A stretch of 64,000 nucleotides of DNA from Metarhizium brunneum (lineage: Eukaryota; Ascomycota; Sordariomycetes; Hypocreales; Clavicipitaceae). The position numbers were made by a program, and so were the translations under genes. Of the stretch, positions 35,701 through 48,912 are shown one piece after another. Below the pieces are notes generated by a model. It did no database searches. It was not told the origin of the DNA and saw only the letters and a list, made by a program, of their open reading frames with translations. Positions within the stretch are counted from its first letter, which is position 1; each line of letters opens with the position of its first letter. The DNA is taken from assembly GCF_013426205.1 (NCBI RefSeq), contig NC_089425.1, forward strand, positions 744,001 through 808,000. Direction: 5' to 3'.

Positions 35701-36243
35701 AACAGGTGCCAGACTACGCCTACAAAGTTTTGATACCATATTGGCAACAATTAGACGCCAGCCTCATGATTTCCGTACACACGAACAGAGACAATGATCG
35801 CGAACAACTTGATCAACACTTGATACGTGTCTCAATGTCCACGGCAAGTCGACAACGTGGCTATCAATTATAGTATATAAACTATTTCAATATTCGTCTA
35901 CTTTGTCAATCGAAAATGAGCATTTCGAACCACGATGCTGCGTACTTTCTGCTGTACAGTTACGCTAAGCACGTAAGTTCAGGCTACAAGTCTAGGGTGC
36001 GAATCTCACAAAAGCTTCGGCGTACAGGCTGAAATAAACATTACCTCGTGTAGCTCTAACTAAACCTTGAAAATAGCCTGTTCTCAAGACTGATCTAGGC
36101 ATAAATAAATCACTGTTCTTGTCCATCGTGCCGGGACTTCTCTCCCACCCTCCTCACGTCTGATCCGCTCTTCCACACCACCCTACAAAGAAAACATCAA
36201 ACGAAACGTCGTAAATTTGCGAAAAGTTACAAGAATCATCAGC
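32776..36243. other. Intergenic, 3.5 kb, no convincing gene
   Basis: Head-to-head gap between the channel (-) and CFEM (+) genes. About 33060-33500 is purine-rich (A/G tracts; CT-rich on the minus strand), probably leader of the channel gene. Bases 33721-33810 hold an imperfect TCTCCATCC/CCATG minisatellite. Frames in 33.6-35.9 kb are short and motif-free. Confidence 0.45.
33721..33810. repeat. Imperfect TCTCCATCC / CCATG minisatellite
   Basis: Three TCTCCATC-type units at about 33721-33750, then a run of ACGTCCATG-like units with alternating GTCCACGG and CCCATG. No long coding frame uses it convincingly. Confidence 0.6.
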
Positions 36244-36628
36244 ATGAAGCTTACCGCTGTTCTCGTCGCCATCTGCGCTGCCGCCGCCTCCGCTGCCGTC
36301 GCGCCCGTCCGCTCAACCCCGCTTAACCCTCACACGAGCCACCCGTTCGACCGTTATCCCGGGTGCTCCGTAAGACACGACCCGATCCAGCTTCATGGTT
36401 CCTGGAGTACACGGTCTGCTAACTGTGACACCTTAGGTCGATTGCTTGAAGAGCAGCTTCGACGAGGCCGGGTGTGCCTACAGCGACAGCAAGTGCGGCT
36501 GCATCCACAAGAGGGTCATAACCAAGAGGTCGAAGCCGTGCCTCTGGGCCCGTTGCACCATGGACGAGTGCATCAAGATCAAGAACATGGCAATGGAGAC
36601 GTGTGACAGGATCGAGAAGGGAATTTGA
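36244..36628 (+). CDS. CFEM-domain small secreted protein
   Basis: Two exons, 36244-36369 and 36437-36628, give 105 residues. The 67-bp intron is GTAAGA..CCTTAG with a GCTAAC branch point. Residues 1-20 are a classic signal peptide (MKLTAVLVAICAAAASAAVA). The CFEM cysteines are at 41, 45, 55, 62, 64, 77, 82 and 98, with spacing C-x3-C-x9-C-x6-C-x-C-x12-C-x4-C-x15-C. Asp59, three before the CxC pair, is where the haem-binding Asp sits in haemophore CFEMs. An extra Cys87 is unusual. There is no C-terminal hydrophobic GPI signal, so it should be freely secreted. Candidate roles are haem/iron capture or host interaction; neither is shown by sequence. Confidence 0.88.
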
Positions 36629-37645
36629 AAAATGTCGACTGGTTCTCTTGATATTGCTGCGATGGCCCGGCACTATGTCGAAGGGCGTTTGGAGGAAGGG
36701 CAGGGCAGCGAAGCCTGACAGATGTCACTTTTTCGTCGTCTTCTGTCGGTATTCCATGTCGTATTCTGTTTGTCGTGCAGCGGCTTGCGACTTGGCTGTG
36801 ATTTATACATTGCCGGGCTGCACATATGCCCGCGCCTCGCTTTGGTCTGTTAGAAATCTTGATTCTGTCAAATGAAAACATGATTATACACACGCTCGTG
36901 CCTTGAAACATATATTGACCGGTTTTTCGCACTGCACACCCACCCTTTCTTCATCAAGGATGCGGCACTGCAGGGGACAGCCAAAACCCGCACAGGACTA
37001 GTCCTCGACTCCTCGTCTTGGACAGCACTTATATGAAGTAAAGGCAAAGATGGCCGCGAAGCCCTTCCGCTGCCATCAGACCCAGAGGCCAAGTGGTAGG
37101 CGGCAGATCCCCATCTGCGGCACCGCGTCTGATCGGGAAGACGCATTCCTGGCATCGGGCCGTGGCGATACGAGATTCGGCATGTATCCCGACGTCGCCC
37201 AGGTAGGAACGTCTGCTGAGCAAAATTCCAGGTGTGTGATATTGTAAACGTGAATGCGGCCCCTGCTCTTCAAAAAAAGAGTCAGCAAGAGACGTTGAAT
37301 GTAACTATGCGCCGCGTCAGTTGCCAATCGCGGCTCCTGTCGGGGCAAGAAATGATTCTGGAGAAAGAAAGGAGTGCCCGTTGCGGTTGCCAAGTCAAAG
37401 TGTATTGAACGACATGGGATACATCAAACTTCCATGATAAATAACATTCACCCCCAACGCCATTTGTTCAGGTGACACTGCACAAAACGTCCAGCTCAAT
37501 CAATGTCAGACCTCGTCTCATGAGTCCAAAACACCATGTTGCCTACCTCCCGCCCTCCGAAACCTGGATCAAAAGTCATTTCATCGTATGTAACTCCTCC
37601 TACGGGCCATAACCGCGTGTATCCGGGCCCCAATCCATTGCTCGA
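36629..37645. other. Convergent intergenic, 1.0 kb
   Basis: 3' flanks of the CFEM (+) and nuclear-type (-) genes. No gene or notable repeat seen. Confidence 0.45.
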
Positions 37646-38913
37646 TCAAGCGTCCGCCGGGCCCTGGCTCCTGGTTTTGCGCGCCGTTCTGCCCACTGGC
37701 GGGAGCTTCTTTTCCTTCTTGGGTTTACCGTTTTTGGGGGATGTTTGGGGAGGTTCTTTGGCGGTTTCCGCCGGTGCTGGGTCAGAGGCTGGGTCCGCAT
37801 TAGAAGCAGGGTCTGAAGTTGCGGCCGCTTTAGCCGCCTGTCCGTTGGCGGCTGCGCTTCCATCGAGCTTGGGCTTCTTGTCCAGTGGAAGAGGATCCGA
37901 AGCAGCGGGATCTTTGTCTGTCGCGGATGAGCCATCGACAGGCGGAACGTCATTGTCAAGCTTGCGTTTCTCGCCGACAGCGTTGTCGTTGGGCTCGGCA
38001 GTGGTGATGGGGGGCGCGTCTGGAATTTCCGCTGGGGCAGGGGCTGGGGCAGGAACAGGCTCTGATTCGGGACCAGTGTGCGTCACTGGTGCGGGCTGCT
38101 TCTCCTCATGCTTGTCGACGTCCATGGCTCCACTGGCAGGAGAATCGTTCATGGGCGGCTCGGGAGCCTTGGCGACGGATGACTGTTGCACCGGCTCTTC
38201 ACGAGGTGCAGGCGCATCTGAAGAAGAGGAAGTATGCTTCTCGTCGGGCACAGAAGTCGGAGGGGTGGGCTTTGGTTTCTCAGCTCCTGTCAGCTCGACG
38301 GGTTCGATAATCGGCTCACTAGGAGGTTCAGGTGCTGACGGAGCAGGGTCCTCCGAGATGGTGAGCTCTGGTCGGGGCGTTCCTCCAGCAGGTGTCGATC
38401 CATTAACAGGCGTCTCTGGAACAGACATGACCTCGACAGGCTTGGGCAGGGTAGAACTATGGCCGGTGTCACCGTTTATCTTGTTCTCTCCAGCTGGCTG
38501 AACCAATCTTTCGGCCGGCTTGTCACCCGGCTTGTCCGTGAGCCCGACCTCGTCTTTCTCATTCCTGTGAGCTGGTGCGGGAGGGCAGACGGCGAGAAAT
38601 GGCTGTCCTTCTGGAGGAGAAGCTCCAACCCGCGGCTTGGAATCATCTGGGCCAAGACCAGAGACTATAGAATGACGAGTTAGCTTGCTATGATGGCAAA
38701 GGTGCAGTCATTCAGCAGAACTTTGGTGGCAAGTTGGCACTGAGAAGCACGGGCAACAACCAATTACTCGCAGATGCATCAATTGATACAACTAGTGGGC
38801 ATTGGGAGCACCAGCGAAGTCAGGCGACCCAAAATCCTCACACGGCAATATTACGCGATCGATGTTTCGCGACCCTCACCTTTCTCAACTGCCGGGACGT
38901 TGGTGTCGGTCAT
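37646..38913 (-). CDS. Pro/Ala/Asp-rich protein with basic tail, probably nuclear (unassigned)
   Basis: Two exons, 38913-38880 and 38664-37646, separated by a 215-bp intron (GTGAGG..CTATAG), give 350 residues. The first exon encodes MTDTNVPAVEK and splices in frame. The whole protein is low-complexity: Pro/Glu/Ala tracts (a PAPAPAPAEIP run near base 38030), acidic patches and short basic clusters (GEKRKLD, KKPKLD, KKEKK). It ends in RTARKTRSQG. Basic clusters in an acidic disordered chain suggest a chromatin- or nucleolus-associated protein, but there is no domain. The antisense frame of similar length is a shadow of the biased composition. Confidence 0.7.
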
Positions 38914-41752
<2,839 letters not shown>

Positions 41753-42099
41753 ACGGATGGGACATGTATGGGCCGAGACGGAAACATAAAGTAATGAGGA
41801 AGCTACGTTACTTGTAATATACCTTTTTTTACCAGAACCAACGAAGCTTGCCCACAGTACATATGTACACTGAAGCGGGATCAGAAAAACGCATGCTCGC
41901 CTGAGGCCCAGGTCATTTCGATTTGTGGTAATTACACGGCACAGTCAACACAACGTCAAAGCATGGCCGGCAACTGGAAGGCATTGGTTCCCGTACTGAC
42001 TTTATCTTCACAGGCCCACGAAACCAAGCATGCCTCAGCCCGCGTCATCCGCATACAATACACGCAACCCCATCGACGACATTCCCCAAAAGCCCGCGT
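41753..42099. other. Convergent 3' flanks, 0.35 kb
   Basis: 3' regions of dpm1 (+) and the SDR gene (-). Nothing further seen. Confidence 0.5.
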
Positions 42100-43043
42100 C
42101 TACATGTTCCTCCCCCCCGTCACCATGATGGTCTGGCCAGAAACGTAGGAAAACAAGGGACTCGCGACGGCCAGAATGCTCGCCGCCGCCTCCGCCGGCG
42201 TGCCGGGCCTCCCGAGCGGAATATCGGCATACGCAGCGGCGGCCCCCTCGGCCCCGGCGCCCTTCTGCTTCTGCTTCTGCGGGATGCCCAGCGCGATCCT
42301 CTGCCCGTCCGGGCCGGCGACGAAGGCGCCCTCCTCCTTGGCCGCCGTCAGCCGCGTGGCAATGTGCCCAAAGGCGACGGCGTTGGCGCGCACGCCGAAG
42401 CGCGGCCCCCACTCCTTGGCGATGGTCTTGGTGAAGCCCGTGACGCCGGCCTTTGCGAGGGCGTAGTTGATCTGGCCGGCGTTGCCGTGCACGCCGCTCG
42501 TCGAGGAGACGTTGACGACGCACCGCGGCTCGCCGTCCCGGACGCGGAAGTAGGGCGCCGCCGCGCGCACCAGGTTGAAGGGCGCGGTGCAGTGCAGCGC
42601 GATGATGGTGTCCCACTGCTTGTCGGTCATCTTGTGGATGACCCCGTCCCACGTGTACCCGGCGTTGTTGACGATGATGTGGATCTTGCCGTTGCCGAAC
42701 GAGGCCGCCTGGGACACGAGGCTCTGGATGTAGGACGGCGACATGATGTCTCCTGGGACGGAGATGGCCTGCCCGCCTGACTTGTTGATGGCGTCGGCTA
42801 CGGCATCGCTCTTGGCTGTTGTTTTCTCCTGTTAGGTTGGGGGGTGTTGATGATGCCGCGGGGGGTGGGAGACATACCGGCGTCAATGTCGGTGACGACA
42901 ACCTTGGCGCCTTCGTTGGCGAATAGCCTGGCTGTTTCGGCGCCGATGCCTTGGCCGCTGCCGGTGACGATGGCGACTTGGTTGGCGAGCAGGCCGCGCG
43001 GGTAGTTGAGGTGTTGGGAGATTTGGGCGACGCGGTCCGTCAT
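42100..43043 (-). CDS. FabG-like short-chain dehydrogenase/reductase
   Basis: Two exons, 43043-42878 and 42815-42100, give 293 residues. The 62-bp intron is GTATGT..CAACAG with a CCTAAC branch. The Rossmann glycine motif is TGSGQGIG (27-34), followed by VVVTDIDA (NAD(P) acidic residue) and NNAG. The active site has Ser near 160 (NVSSTSG), Tyr173 and Lys177 (YALAKAG). It resembles 3-oxoacyl-ACP reductase type SDRs. An Ala/Gly/Lys-rich insert (GIPQKQKQKGAGAEG) before the last helix is unusual for the family and looks like a lineage-specific loop. Substrate is not predictable. Very GC-rich coding sequence. Confidence 0.9.
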
Positions 43044-43805
43044 ATTTTTTTTAGAGGAGGAGGAGGAGGATGTGACTCGCGGGAGGTTACTTTGTGTGTA
43101 TATTTGCTTTTTGGTTGAAATTGGACGGAACGGAGCTGAAGTTGGCGACGCTTGGAGGATGAGATGGGCTTTATGAGGCGCGCGCATGGAGCGAGGTTCA
43201 ATGTAAGTGCCGAGGTCGAAGGAAGCCGGCGGCCCCGCACCCGGCTTTGGACAGGGTCGGGGTCCGGTCGCCGTGGGAGCAGGCTCTGAGGAAGGGTCTG
43301 TCGTGTATTATGCGTATCACCGTCATGGCTTTTATGGCAATGCAAGTAATGCAAGTTGGGGTGAGCTGGGTAAATTGCTGCGTCGTTTGTTTGCCTTGGG
43401 TCAGTTTCATGCTGAATGGGTTTTATGGGTTGATGTCGAGTGCTGCCCCTTGGATGCTGTGCTCAGTGCTCACTCCTGGATATAGCTGTCAGATGTACTT
43501 GGGCCACGTGGACTATTTTTCAAACTCTTATAAATGTAAGCGTGCTTGAAATCGACTTGATTAGTGTGAAAGTAATGCCATGAGACGCCTATATGCAGAT
43601 AATGCCCGGCTCGCAACCCCAGACAACATTAGTCGACAGGGCCTGCCGGCAGTAAACACCACAAACAAATAGCAGTAACTGAATTTATTTCTATCCAAAG
43701 AATGTATTACACAGCCATGCTAGTATGGATTCATTGGAACTCAAGTACAAAAACGCACGTCGCAGGATAACCAAGTACACCCACCGCTACCGCCTCAGCA
43801 CCAAA
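43044..43805. other. Intergenic, 0.8 kb
   Basis: Promoter of the SDR gene and 3' flank of the small Cys-containing gene. No gene seen. Confidence 0.45.
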
Positions 43806-44134
43806 CTACTTACTGCATTGGTCGGGGTACATGACGTTGTAAATGACAAAGTCGGCTGCTTTGAAGCCATCCGCGTAGACAGCCCATATCTTGCAGACTC
43901 CAGGCCACTGTCCATTGTTACACTTCTTGAGCTAGTAGGAGTTGTTGGGAAGGTGTTTGTTATACATGCAGCCGTCCCGGCATCGTGGTTGGAGAATTCG
44001 AGGATAGGTACGAGATACTGGTCGCCGTTGATGCGATTCGGGTTCGTGGCCGGCATGCAATTGCAAAGAGCGTTGATTCTCGTGGTGAAGGGACATTGCC
44101 AATGATTTATAAACGAGACGAACTGGAGCTTCAA
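43806..44134 (-). CDS. Small Cys-containing protein, 5' end unresolved
   Basis: On the minus strand an exon ending at 44012 (encoding CNCMPATNPNRINGDQYL) joins by an 80-bp intron (GTACCT at 44011, CTACTAG ending 43932) to 43931-43806. That last exon encodes 41 residues with KKCNNGQWPG and IWAVYADGFKAADF and stops at TAG. The junction is phase 0 and both sides are protein-like, which is my main support. No ATG precedes the first exon in frame apart from the Met of NCMPATN, so a further upstream exon or a start there is possible. Size and cysteines suggest a small secreted protein, but no signal peptide is visible. No family recognised. Confidence 0.4.
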
Positions 44135-45154
44135 ATTTGCTCCTTACTGCATGCAGGTCTTGCGCGACGATACTGTCTGTCTAGTCTGGGTATTCGCATT
44201 CCTACTATTCGCTTTTGCATATCGGACCTAGTTCTTGCGAGGTTCTTGCCTCCCTTCGCTTTATGTAGGCATTGCGGGAGAAACGCACTCTTCTGCCAAC
44301 ATTTCCAAATGTGTATCACATGCACGGCCTTGAAGGAAATACTCCGTTTAGTGTCCGTCGCTTAAGCACCAAAGGGGCTTACATGTATTCTATATTCCAG
44401 ACTGGAGTTTTTCAGCTGACACCTCATGTTCCTGGCCCGAATTTAAGGTCCTTAGTCGGGTACTACAGAACGTGGTAAAATATATTCGCCAACAAAAAAG
44501 TATACACTAATATACTGTAGTAGTGTATTATAGCATCAGGCGCCGATTGATAGGTACCTTCCCTGGTCAAATGCTGTTTGCCTCCCACTGTAGTCTGTAC
44601 ATACGCGGCTTACTTTGGGAGAGGAGCTACTCGAGGATTCTGTTTGGCTGGTGGGTTAACAAAGAAAATAAAAGAGAGAAAGAGGGAGAATTGCAGTAGC
44701 AGAACCTGGTAGATTAACCGCCGCATACCTACTAAGTAGGTACTTACATAGGATATTAGTCAGATTACTTATTTCAGGTTGAGGCATGTCACAAGCCGGA
44801 CAACTGGCACGTCAAATCGACACTACCAAACTCCTCTGCGATGCAATGCCAGTTTTTGAAAAGCTCTCCATTAACAACTTTCGATCCAATGCGCCGCCGA
44901 GCATCCAATCCATTTCTTGTGTCCCGGCCGGCTGCCTCACCAAGCATCTCCACTCGGCCATCAGCCAGCATCGCAAGAGCAGCATATTCAAGATACTTCG
45001 CAAGGCATACTGCCTCAACTTATCCCCTGTGCGAATTCAGTAGTCCTAATGGATGTGGAAGTTGATGAGCCTGCTCCTCGTGGGCATTCGGTCCCACGAC
45101 GGCCTAGCACCTCCACTAAGCTTTATAATGCGCATTAAGCGGGCCGCCCGGTAT
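44135..45154. other. Intergenic, 1.0 kb
   Basis: No supported gene. Has TAAGTAGGTACTTA-type short palindromic sequence near 44735 and A/T-rich segments. Precedes the tRNA gene. Confidence 0.4.
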
Positions 45155-45235
45155 GGCAAGATGGCCGAGTGGTTAAGGCGAAAGCCTCGAAAGCTTTTGG
45201 GTTCGCCCGCGTGTGTTCGAATCACACTCTTGTCG
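45155..45235 (+). tRNA. tRNA-Ser(CGA)
   Basis: An 81-nt intronless tRNA. The acceptor GGCAAGA pairs with TCTTGTC (one G-U pair). The D arm contains the A-box TGGCCGAGTGG, and the anticodon stem AAAGC/GCTTT encloses loop CTCGAAA with anticodon CGA at 45188-45190. A long variable arm (GGGTTCGCCC) marks it as class II. The T arm GTGTGTTCGAATCACAC holds the B-box. It decodes UCG serine codons. It is the last conserved gene before the AT-rich block. Confidence 0.95.
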
Positions 45236-45239
45236 ACTC

Positions 45240-45246
45240 TTTTTTT
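45240..45246 (+). terminator. RNA polymerase III T-run terminator
   Basis: Seven consecutive T residues 4 nt after the tRNA end, the standard Pol III stop. Confidence 0.85.
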
Positions 45247-45669
45247 GTATTTCAACAGCCTTTTTTTTCTTGAGCCGCAATACCTACACTTGTACCTCTT
45301 TCAGTCAGGCCCAATAATTTTTTTCCAAGGCACAAGATATTCGGCGTGAATGACGGCATCTCCGCCTTTGGAGTCTTTACATCCCGGTTGGCCCTCCTAC
45401 GGTCGATCAGGCGTGAGTCTTTGGCAGCGCACCACGACAGCCGTCATGCCCACATGCAGCAAGGAGATAGAGTCGCAGCGGGCACAACAAGCAAACCACG
45501 GTAGAAGAAGACGCCGGGCTCAGGAACAAATCCCCTAGATAGGGGCTACGGGCTGCTGATGACGTCGAGTCCGTTGGGCGGGGACGTCGCGTTGGCCGTA
45601 TTGTTCCCGTGCCGATGGACAAGGCTTTCCACGCTCCCTCGGGCCTCTAATCGTGCCCGCCCCACATAT
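45247..45669. other. Short normal-GC stretch before the AT block
   Basis: No gene. The sequence keeps normal composition until about 45710 and then turns almost purely A/T within some 30 bases. Confidence 0.5.
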
Positions 45670-45706
45670 TTTAGGTGGCTGGTTACCCTCACCACCTAAA
45701 GGTGGT
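45670..45706. repeat. Left-flank hairpins of the AT-rich block
   Basis: TTTAGGTGG (45670-45678) is inverted as CCACCTAAA (45692-45700). That arm overlaps a second hairpin ACCACCTAAAGGTGGT (45691-45706). The ACCACC/GGTGGT stem recurs at the right flank (48488-48505). Confidence 0.75.
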
Positions 45707-45719
45707 ACTGGATACTAAG

Positions 45720-48470
45720 ACGGGCCAGATATTAAGGCAGGCTAATTTTTTATATAAATATATTAAACTATAAAAATAATTATAATTAGTATTTAAAAAG
45801 TAAAAAGTAAGGTTAAATTATATATTAATAAGGCTTTTAATTATATTAATATAAATCTAAGTATTAAAATTTATATTATAACCTAAAAATTTAATATATT
45901 TTAAAATAAGCTTTAATAATATATTAATAATATTTTTATTAAAAAAAACTATTTAATAATTAATATAAAGCTTTTATAAAAAAAAGAAATTATTTTATAT
46001 AATTATATTAATTACCTTAAAAAAGCTAATTTTATTATTTAAGTTAAATTTATTATAAATATTATAAATTATATCCTAAAAAAAAGGTATTATTAATAGC
46101 TTTACTTAAGCTAATTAAAATATAATAAATTATATATTTTATTTAATAATATAATTATTATAAAAGCTTTTAAAAAAAGCTTAATTTAAATTAAAAAGCT
46201 TTAAAAAATATTAAAAAAGCTTTTTTTTATTATAATAAGCTTAAAAAAATTATTAAAAAATATAAAATCCCTTTTAAAAATATTTAAAATATAAATAAAA
46301 CTAACTTTTATATTAAAATTAATTAAAATTACTTAGTTATTATAAAATACAAAAAGGTATATTTATTTTTAATATTAAAAAATAAAAAAATTTTAATAAT
46401 AATAAAAAGTATTTTTATTAATAATAAAATTATTTTTATTTTTCTTATTTTTATAAAATAAAAATATATAAAATTATAATATTAAATAAAAAAGCTTAAA
46501 GTTAATATTAAAATAATAATTTTATTAATTAGCTTTATAAATAATAAAATTATATTTACTTAAATATAATACTTTTAAAAATTTATAATATTAATAAATA
46601 AATATTACTTATTAATCTTAAATAATTATAAATTATATTATATAATTAAATTTATTAAATATTATAAAAAGTATTATATAATTCCCTTTATATTACCTTT
46701 ATATTTTATATATATTTTTTAACCTTTTAATATTATAATATTTTAGTTATTAAAATATTATTATATAAAAGTATTAAATATTATTATTTAAAATAATATA
46801 TTAAATATTATAAAAATTAAATTCTTAGCTTATATTTAAGCTATATAAAAATAAGCTTTTAAGACTATTATTATTTTATTAGCTTTTTAAAAAACTAGAA
46901 TTTTACTTTATAATTTATAGCTTATAATTAAGGCCTTTAAATAATAAGTTATAATTTATATTATAATATTATTATTATTATTATATATATATTATAACTT
47001 TTTTAACTTTAAATTTTTTATAACTTTTAAGTAAATAAATAAGATTATTAATAAGCTAAAAAATATATTAAAAGAAAATATATCCTTTAAACCTAATTTT
47101 ATATATAATATTAATTATTTTATTTATAGCTTTTTTATTATAATTATTAAGCTTATATTATAACAGCTAAGGTTCCTAAGGGATAAACTAGTTATAGTTT
47201 ATATTAGTAAAATAACTAAGGTAATTAATTTAAGTAATTAAGTATTATATTAATAATAAGTTATAAATTATAACTAAGTAATTAAAGTTAAAGAGTTATA
47301 AGTAAAGCTTATTTAATATAATAATTAGTATTAAAAGCTAAGAAGCTAAAAGCTATTTATAAAGTAAATTTAAGGGTTTTTATATATTATAATTATTAGT
47401 TATTATAAAGGTAAGTATTCTTAATATTTACTTTTAAATACTAATAAGTATTATATATATTTACTTATAATAACTAAGTATTTTTCTTATTAGTTTTATT
47501 ATATTAATTAATATTTTATAGCCTATTATACTTATATTACCTAATAGCTTTATATAACTAGCTTAACTTATAGCTTATATACTAGGTTATAATATAATAT
47601 CCCCTTTTTTATAGTTTTATTTTTAAGATCTAGGCTTTATTTTATAAGTAGTTTCTTTACTTTTTTTTTTTATTAATAAGTTCCTTTTTCTTTTTATTTT
47701 TTATAATATCCTTTTAATATTATATCTAGTTATATTATTATTTCTTATATCTAAAAGTAAAAAAATCCCTTATTAAAAGCTTTTTTTACTTTATAAAATA
47801 ATTATTTAGCTGATTTTATTAAATTATTTAGTTATAATATTATATTATATTTCTTTTATTTTACTTATAGTTTTTATTATAAAATAATTAAGTATTCCTT
47901 TAAGTATAAGAAATATATATAATAAAAGTATTTTTATAATACTTTTAGTATTATAATTAGCTTATATAAGTATTTTTTTATATATTATTATTTTTTATTA
48001 ATAAGTGTTTTTATAGTTAATTATATTATTTTTAAATTAAAATATTTAAATTAAAAAAAAAAAAAAGTAAAAAAGTAAATACTTAAGGCTTAAGCTAAGT
48101 TAAATAAAGTATTAGCCTATTTAGCGTAATTATACTATTAAAAGTAGTAGTTAATTACTAAAGGTTAATAAATAATTTACTTAGGTTTATAATTATTAAA
48201 TAAGTTAAAGAAAAAAAAATATTATAAATTTAAGGCTATTATTAATATATAATTTTTAGGTATTATTAACGTATTAAATTAGAATATTATATTTAGAAAT
48301 ACCTTATTAAATACTATTAGTAATACTATTATAATAAGTACTAGTAATTCTTTAAGTATTTTATAGGTTTTTATATATTTTTCTTATTTTTATAGCTTTT
48401 TTATTTAATAAAATATTAATATATTTTATTTTTTATTTTTATATTTAAAATTTATTTTACTAGCTTTAAG
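45720..48470. repeat. RIP-degraded AT-rich block, about 2.75 kb
   Basis: Nearly pure A/T, with the few G and C left mostly in AGCT, CC/CCT and GG contexts. Reading 45781-48470 I find two CpA, two TpG and two CpG dinucleotides, while TpA is everywhere. Loss of CpA and TpG to TpA is the defining mark of repeat-induced point mutation, which acts on duplicated DNA in the sexual cycle of Pezizomycotina. The block is therefore most likely one or more dead transposable elements. No reading frame survives and the original family cannot be read. Confidence 0.92.
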
Positions 48471-48487
48471 AAAAAGACGGCGAATTC

Positions 48488-48505
48488 ACCACCGATTTTG
48501 GTGGT
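48488..48505. repeat. Right-flank hairpin of the AT-rich block
   Basis: ACCACC, six-base loop GATTTT, GGTGGT. With the left-flank copy it could be a terminal inverted repeat of the degraded element. Confidence 0.65.
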
Positions 48506-48912
48506 TTCTGACGCGGAAACAGGCGGGCAATTTGCCAAGGATCCAACGCCGCTTTAAGCCATGCAACTTGGCCCCGTTGGCTGACCGTATCTGTCAATGT
48601 TCAGCGAGGTACCATATGGTACTCACTCCTCATTGGACAGCATTTAGGACACGGGCGGCTAAGTGTGTTGGTCAATTTATTAGAACTTTCAACCAAAGTT
48701 CCAAGAAACACTTTTTTGCCCACTCGCTGCCTTTTTCAAGAACTTAAAGATGGTCTCTACAGCCACGTTTAAAAGCCCGCGCTCGCGGCTGAGGCGGCAG
48801 GGCCATCTCTTTGTTCCCTCCACAAGCCTACACTACCTTTCCAAATTACCTCAAACTCCACGAGCCGCGGGCTGCAGCAAGTCTAGATCACAGCCTAACA
48901 ACTTCATCCACC

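Noticed and set aside
37536..38501. 321-codon plus-strand open frame rich in Gly/Ser/Ala
   Set aside because: Antisense shadow of the low-complexity minus-strand gene 37646-38913, whose splice sites and NLS-type clusters support the minus strand.
45720..48470. Mitochondrial insertion or centromere core as the source of the AT block
   Set aside because: The loss is dinucleotide-specific (CpA, TpG), which RIP explains and simple AT richness does not; no mitochondrial gene frames are seen. A centromere would be far longer.
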